Source: Tenrec ecaudatus (taxonomy: Eukaryota; Chordata; Mammalia; Afrosoricida; Tenrecidae). Taken from it: DNA of 64,000 nt. The notes beneath the pieces are model-generated. The model was given only the letters and a program-made list of their open reading frames with translations. It searched no databases and was not told the DNA's origin. Within the stretch, counting starts at the first letter, position 1. Each line of letters begins with the position of its first letter. The DNA is taken from the NCBI RefSeq assembly GCF_050624435.1, contig NC_134534.1, forward strand, positions 65,433,501-65,497,500. Direction: 5' to 3'. Below are positions 33,075-46,300 of this stretch, piece by piece. The position numbers and the translations under genes are program-made.

Positions 33075-34273
33075 GTAAGTTAATTTTTAAAATTTAATCA
33101 GTCCTTTATAAAACATCCCAATTAATTAGTAAAAGTTGGCTTATTTTTATAGCCTTAAACATTGGTCACTATTTAAACAAGACATTCTAAAAAAAAAAAG
33201 CAATCACATAATAGTTTATAGTAATTTACAAATGGATGGTATACATTTAGATACAGAGGTAGAAGTTCACTTTTACAATGCTTCACTAATACACATACCA
33301 AATTCAAGGCACAAAATAGTTTGCTATACAAAAAAATACTGTAAAAATCTCATTTGCTGTCCTACAATGTGAACAAAACTTTCAAAAGAATCCTTACACC
33401 CGTCCATACATACTCCATAGAATATGATCCCCACCCCTCCCTCACTAATCAATGTTGGCACAAAAAATGGAAACTTTTCTAGGTGGAAGGTCCCATTTTT
33501 ATAAACTCTGTGGAGCTGCTATGAACACTAGGTAAGAGTCCATCCAAAGACGTGAGACACAGCAGCCTCCTGAGGAAAGGGCACTTTCTGTATGCAGCAA
33601 AATTCACAGGTAGAACAATGCATGGTTTTTGGGGAGAACTAGGTCTCCAGAGTAATTGATACATAATGAAATATTTCAAAGATTAAACTGAAAATCAGCT
33701 GATTTAATATTTTAAAAAAGAAACCTGATCACGACTAAAACGCAAATGTCATTCACCTCGACTTCATTGGAATTGTTAAACCTCCTAATAGAGCTGAACA
33801 CACAAATGTCAGGAAGAGGAGCCACATTAGGTTTGCAAGACGGAGATTTAGGAAACATGAGATAGAGCACTGTTTAGTCCTTGAAATTTCAAGGATGTCA
33901 ACTGGCTAGAGCTTAATTATAAGGGTTAATAAACTACGGGAATTGGGAACAGCGACCCAGTCGAGACACACTGGAGTTACCTCCAGACTTTCCGTTCCTC
34001 ATCCAAACCGCAACGGCAGTCTGAAGATTCCTCACCGTGCCTGTACCGAGGAGACTGGCTCTCTAGAAGGATCCTGTTGGCAACAACTTCATTCTTGTTG
34101 ATCACATCTTCCCAGTTACTCTAGTCAGTTAATCGATACTTTATTTTTTTAACGTTGATTAAAAAAAAAGTCATTATGGGCATAGACTCCGGAGGATGTC
34201 AGTAATGCTGATGTGCATCAGATCAAAACAGTTTGATCTTCTGATACAAATGGTATTCCGTACAAAAAGATTC
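33075..34273 (-). other. RDH10: Putative RDH10 3' untranslated region
   Basis: The roughly 1.2 kb after the stop is AT-rich and free of recognisable repeats, as expected of a long 3' UTR. An AATAAA signal lies about 130 nt after the stop (near 34138-34146, minus strand). An ATTAAA variant is at 33093-33098, after which repeat-bearing sequence resumes. Which signal is used, and whether the UTR extends further (another AATAAA is at 32250-32255), cannot be decided from sequence alone. Confidence 0.5.
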
Positions 34274-34397
34274 TTAGATTCCGTTTTTTGCTTCATTATT
34301 ATTTGTGGCTTGTTTTCTCTGAGCAATAAAGGGGTACATACACTTGTCCGCTCCTAGGAACCGATACATGCACACGACAGCTTCAAAAGGGAGGATG
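34274..34397 (-). CDS. RDH10: RDH10 coding exon 6 with stop codon
   Basis: It starts CATCCTCCC after the acceptor CTCTTTCAG and encodes the terminal hydrophobic segment ([11 protein letters not shown]) and the polar tail ending EAKNGI. The stop TAA is at 34276-34274. A putative branch point CACTAAC sits in the 79-nt intron just upstream. Confidence 0.95.
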
Positions 34398-37300
34398 CTG
34401 AAAGAGAAAGGGCCGTCGTTAGTGAAGGTGAAGCCCGAGGGGCAGGCTGGGGAGACGGGAAGCCCTCCCGACTTGCCTCTTCATGAAGGTCACGATGTAC
34501 ATGAGCCGAGGGGTGCAGATCATGGGCTGGTCAGTGAGGATGGCCTGCATGGCCTGCTTCACACAGTAATCGGGCTTCAGAGGTGGCAGGAAAGGCTCGA
34601 TTTCTTTCCTGTAAGTTGTAAAGAGCAGCCTAAGAAGTAACCAGAGACGCGGGAGTGGGGCTACACGTGGAAGGCTTTCTGAGCGAGGGGCCAGGAGCAT
34701 GCTTGTTCTCCTCTCTGTCCTTTGCGGCATCATCCGCATGTTCCTACTACTGTGAGAGGGAAGGGAATCAACTGCACCATTAGGCTAACTTGGGGGTGGG
34801 GTGGGGGGAGAGACCCACAACAAGCCAAACTGGCGGTTTCCCTTAAAACGAGGAACTTGTTTTTCTTAACAATGCCTCAGAATATATTTCAGTTTCTTTT
34901 GTTTTGCTTGTTTTGATAGCAAACATAGAAGGTGCTAGACATAACAAAAACTAAAGGCAGAGAAAATGCCTTTAGAATAGTTTCCGTTAGATGTGGTTCA
35001 AATACTGGCACAGCCTGCGTGAGAGAAAGCCAAGTGTGCTCTCCTGAGTGCGTGAATACACTCGTTTTGGCGGAGGGTTCTGGGAAACAGGTGCATATGC
35101 ACATCGTGCCCTCAAGTCAGTTCACTGCTTTCTAGAATGGGCTAAAGCAACAATGCAGTTTTTCTTCTGCTGCCCACCCCAGACCAGATCTTGTAACTGC
35201 CATTTTTCTAGAGGAAACTGCTCCTCTAGACCCTCGGTGGTCAGCTCGCAAAGGACATAAGGGGGGGAAACTCAAGTCAAGTTTCCATGTTAGGGGAGCA
35301 GGCTATCAGTCACACCGGACCTGTTTCACTACTCCTTCCCATCCACTGTGTGTTCAGAAGGTCCCGATGCCTACAGGGAGCTGGTCAGTTATCTCCCTTA
35401 GCCTGTCCGAGCGACCCAAGCCCAGATCTCAAAGTGAGCAGGTTTCAGGAGTACCCTCTCTACACGACTGCCCGTTTTGTTTATGCGCTCAGCTCAAGTC
35501 AGAGGCAAGCTGACACTTAGAGTCTAGTCTACTCCAGCCTGTCGGAGTGATGACTCTAATGTAAGTATATTCCCCACAAAAGGAAGTTTCCAATCTGGAG
35601 GGTAATAGTAAAAAATCTTGTAGAAGCAGCCCTTGGGGCAGGGAGATGGCTGCATGTCCAACGTGGTCCCCAGGAGACCCTCCTTTTTCCTAACCCACAG
35701 TGATGTTGCAGAAGGGAGCCCCGGGCGCGACGGCTACACACTTGTCTGCTAACCGGCTGCTCTGCAGCACAAAGGCCCTGGAGAGATTTGTTTAAAATAT
35801 GGGCCGCTTCACGAATTTGTGTGTCATCCTTGCGCCGGAGCCATGCTAATCTCTGCATCGTTCCGGTTTCCGTCTATGTGCTGGCGAGGCAAGCACGGTC
35901 CTGGAGAGATTCAGGGCCTTGGAAACCCTACGGGGAAGTTTCCCCGTTTCTGAGCTGGAATCGACCTGACAGTGGGTTTGCTGGTTAATATTATACAAAC
36001 TAAGCTCCAAAGAAATGGCCTTTTGAGAAAAACCCCTTGTAATTAATCACACTAAACTGTGTACCTGGAAAACGCCGACTTGGCCAATGTGGCATTTATC
36101 AATGTTGAAATGCAATCTTCCAATCTGGAAAGATGATTTTTTACTAGTGTTTTATTAGAAGACGGGTTCTGACTGACCTGATTCGGCAGCCTCTGAACAT
36201 GCCCGTGTCCACAAGGTAAGGGCAAACCAATGTTGTTTTGATGCCATCTTTTTCTGCAGCCTTCAGCTCATGGCTCAGAGACTCGTGAAAACCCACCACT
36301 CCAAATTTACTGGCGCAGTAATCCTGGGGCAGAGACAGCGAGAAGAGAAATGGTCACCGTGTGCAGAATCCCCCAGTCAACCCGAGGCGCTCTGCGGCTA
36401 TTGCTTTGGTTAGATGTTTTGTACAAGAAGTCCAGGTGACTAAGCCAGGAAAACAAAATCCTTTTTAAAGACTGATCATTGATGTGGTTCACTGCAGAAA
36501 TACTATTTCTTTTTTTTTTTTAGAAATACTATTTCTAAAGCAACAGAAAAAACAGATGAACACTTTTGCCACATCAACCAAGGATTGTATTACTTTAGGG
36601 AAGTCACCAAGAAGAATTCTATGCAAGCTAACAAGCTGAAGCTGAAACTGGACAGAGGTTCACTTTGAAGTGTCTGGAAAATTTACAAACGTAAAAACCA
36701 GTTTGTTTAATGCTATTAGAACAAAGGTAAGTCTTGCCTAGGTTATAAGTTGTTATGATCTTTCTTTTCACAGAGTGAAGCAAAAGTGAAAATGCTAACT
36801 AGACCCGGTAAAATTAAATGGGAGCTTAATTTTATGGCATGCAATATAGAGACTCTTCTCCACCTCCCGGTTTTAAATTCAGGAACGGAAATATTAATCG
36901 TTTGGCTGCCGAGGCTGCATGATATGGGGTTTTCTGTTGGGCACAGACAGCACAGAGCCGTACACACATACTCTAATCTGAATGTGGTGAAGATTTTGAC
37001 TAAGCCTAGTTCTGTGAAGAGGTAGATTCCTACAAACCTCAGAGTCCTGGCTGCCTCACATTTGTGAGGCTCATCTCATAAGATGAGCTAGCACCGGAGT
37101 GTCACTGTTGGCGAGCTTAACTCAAATGGATCATCAACCTTTGGCCTCGTTTATCTGCTCCCCGCAGTGCTGCCCCTGCCCCACATGGTTCCACTCTTGA
37201 CCCCACGCCTTCGGCATCATCCTGTGAAACTGCTCGTGAAAACGGGCCACACTCAGTCTCGGCTGCTGCGCCTTTGTCATACTAGTGTGGGCAATTTCAT

Positions 37301-40300
37301 GGCAGGGGAGGCAGGGTTCCGTGTTGACAGCGGTCTAGTGGGGACAGTCTCCTGCCCCTTGTTCCTGTGGGTCAGGTCATTCTACACACAGCACGAGAGT
37401 TCGCACGAATGTTCCCGAATTCTTCTTAGGATTTGGGGGTACTCATCCCAAGGTGACTGGTTAAAAGGGGAAACGCTTCCTGTGTGACCAACCTCCACTC
37501 CAGCAGTACTGAACAATCCCAAGGAGCTCGCCACTGTCACAATGTGGCCATGATTGGTCTCCAGCATGGTGGGGAGGAAAGCCTTGGTGGTCTGGAAAAC
37601 AAACGAGACAGGGCGTCAGATCCACGGAAACCCCACTGAAGGCCCGAGGGTGGACGTCCATCCATGCGTCACACTTCCTGAGTCTCCAACAAGCTCCTTC
37701 GGCACCCATTTCAACCCACAGCCACCAGGACTGTAAGACAACAGCCTGAGGGGCCAATGCCCAGCGTTGAAGAAACCAGCAACAGAAGGCTCTTCATCAC
37801 CTTTCAAGTGATAGTCATCTGCAAAGGAACCCTGGTGGCATAGTGGTTATGGGCTGGGCTGCAGTCCCCAAGGCCATCATCTTGAAACCACCACCGCTCC
37901 GAGCAAGGAAAAGGGATCTCTACTCCCATCAATAGTTGTAAGTACTGGAAATGCACAGGGGCAGTTCTCCCTTGCTCTACAGAGTAGGAGTCAGGATCTA
38001 CTTGATGACAGTTGACAGTGAACCAAACTACTCCCACCTCAGGCATGACTCTGTGTCAGAATCACTGACGTGCTACCACACGGTAGCCCATGACCTCACG
38101 AACCCTCCAGCTGACCCGTGAAGAGGGGTCTTGGATGAAAATGCTGACCATGTGACTATGTTTAAGGACCCACAGCTTTGCCACCAAGATGAACTAAGTG
38201 GAGGTGTAAAAAGCATTTTAGGATGGGGGCATAGACTCCTCTGAAGTGAAACTGTCTTGTACTGCTACCTTTGCACTGACTAGAACGTGTAGCATTCGAA
38301 ATGCCAGCGCCCTACTGTGGGGCTTGCTGGGCGTCACTCTCCCAGGGAGGCAGGTGACTGGTAAAGGCAGGTGGCAGAAGTGCCAGGGCAGTGGCCCAAG
38401 AGGTGGTGTCAATCCTTATTCATTGAGCTCTCACTGTCCTCTAACCCTCTGGCTTTCAAAATCCTACTTTGTACTTCAAAAAAAAATCACTTCAAATTGC
38501 TTCAGATGATCTATTAAACTATTCTACCAGACTCCCAACGGTTTTATAACCTGTTTCTTAAAAGAAAGCAGAAAACGGCAATCTGTCTACTGTTGAGTTA
38601 TGTCCTGCTGCCAACAGCGCTTCCCATGATTTATGAAGTTTAAACAACAGCACCACACAGCCGACGCGGAGAAGAGCCGCATTCCTTTCTCAAAGGATTT
38701 CTTGGCTAGGGTATCACTGAGCTTTTGTTTTAAACATGAACATCTAATTTGTTATAAGTTTTACATGTTCAAGATAAAAACGGGGATTCCATTAATGCTC
38801 AAGGTTTCCAATGCTCCAATCCAGGACGCCCTACGAGCCTGCCAATCCTCACAGTGTCTCCACTCTCGCTCCTGCCCTCCATCTCCAACACCCCCCCTGC
38901 CCCATGAGACCCGGTTTGTCCAGGTCTTCGATGCCATGCTTATTTTTGTCTTTCCCCACAAACCCTTCTCTGCCTTAACAATTTATCCCTGATATATAAT
39001 CCAGAGTATAGCATTATGTTATATCTTTTATATTATACCACCAGTAATATCTCCCAAAATTGTTTATTGTAAGTTTCTAGGACATTAAGCCTTTGTCTAG
39101 CATTATTCTAGACTATCTTGACTTTGTCTCTGGTTTTCCAAGATACAGGTTTCAGGGTAACTTTTTTTTTTCTGTGTGGGTGGGTCATAGTAAGCAGGAA
39201 TGTTTAGGGCAATGAAGACAGTAATTACTACTTTTTTCTATTTGATAGTCCAAAAAAGTTGAGAATTGAACCTTCAGGTAATTATGAATGTAACTTTAGG
39301 TTCTATAGTTTGTGACATGATATCACAGATATGAATAAGGAACACAGGTAAGCACTGGACTGCTAAGCACAAGGTTGGCAGTTCAAGCCCATCAGCCACC
39401 CCCCCCCCACACACACACACACAAAACACCAGAAAAGGCTATTTGCTCCCAGTGAGATGTATAGTCTGAGACAGAACCTTTTCCATGGCAGTGGGCTTTA
39501 GATTTATTAAGGGAGAATGGAAAAGAACTGATGTACTTAAATTGATGTTGGTAAAGAATATTAAACATTACCATGGATGGCCAGATGAATAAATTTATTT
39601 TTGGGGAAAAAAATCAGCCAGAATGTTCCTTAGAAGCAAGAATCACAAGACGTCTGCTCACTCCCTTTAGACTTGTTCTCAGGAAGGAGCAGTCCCTGGA
39701 AAAGGACATCATGCTTGGCAAAGTAGACGTGCCGCCAGGGAGGAAGACCCTCAAGGAGATGGACTGGCAGCGGCAATGGGCTCAAACAAAGCAATTCTGA
39801 GGAATGCACTCTGTTCTGGTGTGTAAGGTCAGTGAGTTGGAGCCTCCTGGAGGGCGTATCCCAACAATCTATCACAGATTCGCTACAAAGTAACCTCGCA
39901 GAGAAGTTTACAAAGTTCCATTTAAACCAATCACATATCCCTAGGAGTAATCAGGCCTCTACGTCTTCTTCTAAGCATCTAGTTATCACTAATTATTCCC
40001 AATGAAATGACCCAGAGATCATGTCCAAGTATTAAAAGTTTAAATTTACCTGCTCTTGAAAGATGGGATAAATTTAGTATGCAGGGTTTACATGAATATA
40101 AATTTATTCACTTAAAATCCTTAATCTAAGTTAGCATAGACTCAGTATTAAATCCAAAGAAATTACAGAGGATATGAAATATAAGAATTCCTAACCCATC
40201 TGACTCATGTCAGCTGTATGCGTCCCTTTAAATGGCCAGTGTCCTTCCTCACTGATTAGAAACACACAGACACCAGAGCGGGCTGGTGCTAATGACTTCC

Positions 40301-43300
40301 ACATATTCATGCGCGCGGGTTCTCCCTGCAGGTGTTAAATGACTAAGCCAGACCTCCAGCACCATGTAAAGGTAAGTGATAGAAGATTAACACCTTCCTA
40401 ACTGTTTTTCAGTTTAATTTGTTGTAAAAGTTCTGAAACCGACATGCAGTCAGTCTGATGGTCTTGACTCACCCAACAACTCTTTCTTGGACACCTGCAA
40501 TAGTATATGCAGGCACTGTGCTAAGATCGCTACAATGACGGGCAAAACGGCAGTCGTCCCTATTCTTGTCCCTAGGCAGAACTGCAAGTTCCCAGCACAA
40601 ATGGAAAGCAGTTCTGGTTTTGTCTGCACACCAGCAGGGTGGCACGTCTGCATATTCTAAAGAAAATGTGATTGGGGGCTACTGGGCCAAGTATCCTACC
40701 CCAACCTCTGGAGGTGGAGCAGAGTGGTTCACACACAGTTAGCTACTGCTTTGGTTTTTAAAAGAAAGGAGCAAACAAGAACAGAGCTTGAACATGGTTG
40801 TGACTAAAGTCGTCTGTAATTAGGGGTTGTAAACCTATTTCCAGGAAATATACTTCACCTTTAAGTCTCTAGCTAGTAAAGTGTGAGACAAGTCTGCTTA
40901 AATGTGAAGCTTTCTTTTGAAAGGGAGGAATCTGTTCAAACAAAAAGGCAGTGACAGGTGCATATTCCAATGAAAACATGTCATCTCTTCCCCTAACCCA
41001 GGGCACATTTGGCCTTCTGTATACATGATTGCCAAATGTGTCGATTTTTCTCCTTTCTAAGACAAAACGCTGTGTTCTCAAGCAGGAGAGGCTTACTGGT
41101 GATAGGCAATTCTACAATTACAACAACTATAAACAATGTTGGCCTTACAAACATGTTTTTCAGGACACTGTGAGGTGCCGTGAGCTGTCCCTGGCCACAC
41201 ACACAGCCTTGGAGCCCAGATCCTATCGAACACCGAGCGGGTCCCAGATTCTGAAGCTCTGATCAAACACGGAGCAGGTGCCGGGCAGGACAAGCTGGGA
41301 TGAGAGCAATCATGCCGGGACCACTCAGACTGCTTTTGAAGCCTCTGCTCACGGTTCACACTGGAGCCCAGTCCATGTGAGCGAGCACCGGGCAGTTTAA
41401 TCATTTCCTTTGCCGCCTGACTGGAGTGAGCAATTATGGCCGGTGTGTTATTTCCCAGCCAAACTCCTGCCTTCTGTCTGGGGCACATTATCAAGTAGGC
41501 CTTGATCAACACTAATTTGATTCCTAACTTTACAAGAAAAATGCTATAAAGGGGTGGCTAGAAAGCATCACATTTCCCCCCCTAGGAATTTTCTCAAGTA
41601 ACCAGACTAGTTTTCCTTTCTAATTATTCTTGCCCTCAACAGTCTGGTAGGTGACATCTGAGATAGCACAGCACAGTCGGTCCCTGACACAGTTTGACAG
41701 CACAAAGAAATCTGGCAGTTTGCAATGAATTATTAATGTGCACAAATATTGTAGCATGTATGAGGTGGGGACCAGCAAAAGGTGAAGTGCTAGTTGCCAT
41801 GACACCAGTCAGTTCAAGTTAAGGTTCGTGATCTTTAACTTTGTCTCAAAGAGTCATCAGGAGAATGAACATAAAGGGTGACTCTCAAGTGGCTGATGTA
41901 TAAATTTCTACATGTGCTGCCTCTCACTGCTCATCTGAGAGGGCGACTCAGATAAGTCACCACCAAGGCTGCTGTGCTCCATCAACCCCAAGCAGGGGCT
42001 ACCAAGTTCTCAGTTACCAGGTAGAAATGGTCTCTGTGGCTAGTTGCTGCTCAGGGAGGTTGGCAGGGCGAGTCAGACTCACATCCTAAGACACAGGAAA
42101 GAACCATTGGCTAAGGGTCGGTGCGGTTTCAGACTCATTCACCAATACACACCCCTCTGCCTCGTTTGAACCCAGGGGTGTTTACAATTTGGAGCTGGGA
42201 GAGACCTAAAGACTAGCTTACCTACAAAACAGAAGACCCTTTATAATTGATCTGGCTTTGATTACCCATTGTAATTGTATCAAGACCCCAAAGCGACAAT
42301 CTGCCGCGGTTCAAGTGACAAGGTTGCTATGTGATTCAAGTGGACACTGGCATTCCTATGAAACATGCCTAACCAGCGTGGGACTGCTCGCCATGGCGCC
42401 TCCCTGGGACTCCTCTTCAAAGCACAGGTGCTTTGAAAGATCACTGTGAAAGACAGATTTATAGTGTAAATAAGAACTTAGAAAGAACGCAAGTAACTGG
42501 ACTTAAGACATGCCACGTCACATGTCTGGGGGTCTTTGAAAGGTAGGTTTTACGCCAAATTAACTTCCCCCAAGGCCAGTCCTCTGGTTCATGCACGGCG
42601 CTCCTAATGACAGGCTGTGCAGCCCAGGAGCCGCAGCCACGGTGTCAAGTCAAATCAGCCCAGTGTGGGACAAAGGCAGGCATGAAGCCAGGTGCTAGCT
42701 GGCAAATCCTGACTTCTGAAATTTGGAGATGGATATTTTAAAGGCGTGGGTAAAACTGTCAAATCGCTTGCGCTGTGCCGTCTCCCCCTCCCCATATTCA
42801 TAAGCAATTCCAGGTTAATGGACGCCAAGGGAAGAGCGAAGTTGATTTCGCTCATTAGGACAAGGTCACCCACCGTATTACAGTAATACATTTGCATAAT
42901 TGTCCTGCGGTCAATTCAAGAAGTTACTTAATGCGAGTATCTCTTATTCGAACTGCCAAGAAAAAGCAGATGTTTACTTCCAAAGCGGAACATACAATTA
43001 CATCATGATGAGGACCCCATTCACATCCTTAGCACCCCTTCTCTTAAAGGTTTTAAGAATCTCTGAAAAAAGGCATCAAGGAGGTGGAAGTGAAAAGAAA
43101 CAAAATAAGACATTAAACAAAGGGCATTGAACTGGAAATTCTTTCAGTGCCCCCTCTTCAAACAGCTAAGTAACTCTTCTTCCCTTTTGCCCCTCCCCCA
43201 TCCAAGGTACAATGAAGGCTTATCTTGATCAAGATCACAAAAACATAACCTCCTGCTTACCTACAAGGCTGAAATGACACCTGGTGGCACTCTTCACTAG

Positions 43301-46300
43301 GAACTCGCTTGCTGCGCCAGGAAAGCAAGGACTGCACAGCACAAGCTATTGACGCACTGAAAGTAGGAGTGCGCTCAGAGGGTTAGTAAAACGAGCGTGT
43401 GTTCCTGGGTTAATGGTGGGCGCTACCTTGGACGAAGGGCAAATGGTGAAATGCTGTTCTTGTTGTTGTTAGTGCTTAAACCCACCACCACCACCAAGTT
43501 TTAGAAGTTCTGTTTGGACCAATAGAGTGTCCCTTAAAAAAAGTCATTGTCGCAAATGACCACTCACTAGCAAGTAAAAGCCTCACGGACACTTGCTAGC
43601 ATTCACAGACAAATATTTTAAGAGTGTTCAACAATACAAATTCCAAAATTGTCGGAGCTTCAAGATAGTCATCACCCCCACCCCCGAGTTTGCAGAGATG
43701 GAAAGGTCTGACCAATTGTGCAATATCGCCCCAAGATATGCAAGCCAGGCAATACATTCTCAGACTTCACAGTGTTCATCCTAGTTCCCGAGACCGAGAC
43801 AAGATGTTCTCTCCTCAGAGACGGAGGAACACATCACAGGCAAGTTTGTATCAGTGCTACTGTGTGCCTGCGATCATTCTTATAAGAAATGCTTTCCTTC
43901 TGCATCCACACAGGTTAGTTTTAGCATTTGAACGACATCAGCAGTTAATACTTCACACACACGCACAGACACTCCTCCATTTGCTCTGCAACCACATCAA
44001 GATGACGACACCGTTGGTTACTCAGCGAAAATAGATGCATCGTTAACTCGCCTTCCCTCTGGCTCTCAGATGGGCCCACTCTGTCCCAAGGCAGCACCTC
44101 AGAAAGCAGCCTTCGCTTATACCTGAGATCTGGCAGAAAGTGGGTGATTTAAACTGCCCTTGCTCCGTATTTTGTGGATCCACCGAGTGTACTGTGAAGT
44201 CCCGAGAGCCCCATAAGTGCTGACGCTGCTCATCACCCGACCTTCCTGTGGGCCCTTGACCTCCTCGTGTCTGTATTTGTGAGATAAAGATGAGCTCTCC
44301 AAGGTGTCTTGGCTCAAACTTGTTCTATATTCAATAATTCTTTCTTCAGTTCCGACCACACGTTCAAAATACAAGTCGTAACACTGCAGTATTACTTTCA
44401 TAAGACTCATGGATGACTCAGTGAGGTATCCACTCCATTAGTGCAGTTGGCAGCATCTGGCGATCAGTAAACACATCTACTTCATTAAATATTTATATGT
44501 TGCCATGGTTCTGCCTTTAAAGTAAGTTGAATTCCTGCTGCCCATGTATTAAACTGTAGATTACAGATGAAACAATCATTGATTTTCTTTTCTGTTACAC
44601 CAGAGAAGCTCAATGCGTTAACCTAAACTGAATGGCCAGCACTATCTCTGGAAACCTGTTTCCCCCTGCCCTGATTTAATAACTCTGACAGGATGAAAAC
44701 CATCACCTTCCAGAAAACAGGTTGTCATTGATGCCTCTGCTTTCCCCCTAGCTCAAGTCCCTTGAATTTCAAGTCAAAAATTCAAATACAACAAATTTCC
44801 CAAAGGGCAGAGGTTCTGCTCTTGTGACCACTAGGCATGACCCCAGCACCGAGCCCCACCAGGCGCAGGCCGGGACTCCCTTGCCCTTGTTCCAAAAGCC
44901 CAGCCCAGGAATGTCCTCCTGCTTTTCTCCCACCATCCTTTTAATTCTTTAAGTACAAATAGTTCAAATTCTTCATTTTTCTCCAGTTTGCTTACAGTAG
45001 AGCCTTAATTAAAAAAACAAACAACTCTTTACTTAAATTAAGGATATACTCACAAGATACTTATTAGTGAAAGAAAACTCATTTGTAAAATAAGCTGCAA
45101 CTGATATCACCCAATATATTTAAGGATGAACAGCTCTGGTGATGTTGTGGGTTAGGTGCTGGGCTGTTAACTGCAAGGTCAGTGGTTCAAACCCAGCTGC
45201 TTGAAGGAGAAAGATTGATTATCTGCTCCAGGAAACCCATGTAAGGTTCCTATTAGTCAGAATTAACTCCATGAGTAGCAGCAGGTTTTTTTGTTCAATG
45301 TTCTAAAACTCACTGCCATTGAGCTGATGCCGACTCACAGCGACCCTACAGGGCAGGGTAGATCTGGCCCTGTGGGCTTTGGAAATAGTAACTCTTTATA
45401 ACAGTCAAAAGCCCCATCTTTCTTCCCCCAGAGCAGCTGACCTTGCGGATCACAGGTGAACGCATAACCAGGGCTCCTGTTTGTGCTGTGCTAGGTATTG
45501 CTAGAGAGATCTTCGTGAAAGATCGATGAAAGAACCTTAAAGAGTACAGAAGTCAAAGCAATGGTTGGTAAACCTTGCTACGCACTAGCATCATCCAGGG
45601 CCCAGGTCACATCCCAGACTCAGGCCCTGCGATACAACACTCCACAGGTGTTGCTAACATGCACTCAACGTTGGGGATCCAAGGCTCGAGGACAGCGTCT
45701 CAGTCTGTGATGGGAACAGAATCCCTGTCCTCAAACCACTGGATGCCAGTAGCTATTTCTTCCAAACTGAGGGTGGCGGTGGAGATGGCCCCATAAGGCC
45801 CACTCTAGAAATAAATACACACATTAGCAACTCAAGTTCCACACAGGCCAGTGATGGTCCTCTCTTCCATTTCCTACAGACATTTTCCAGGTTTATAATA
45901 TATGTGCACTGAAAAATGAATCACAGTTGATACAGGCAGGGGCTAGGCTATGAAGGCTGAGGTATGGACAACTTGGAAATAATGGAACCAACCCCTTACG
46001 ACAAATTCTTCATTACAATCCATCTGACCTGCAGCTTGAAATCACTGACAAAGCTTCAGCCTTTTTCTTGAACTTCCCCAACCCACTGAGCCTTCAGGAC
46101 AGAGTAGAACTTCCTGATGAGGCTTCCAAGGCACTGTATCTTTAGGGGGACAGCCTGCTTCCTCCTCCTCCTCCCACTAAGCAGCTGGTGGGTTTGAACC
46201 ACCAAACGTTAGCTTAGCAACCCAATACTTCACTGGGCTACCAAGGCCCCTCCTTGCCCTACTGTAAGGGTAAATAAGAACCGTACGCCTATTCTGACTT

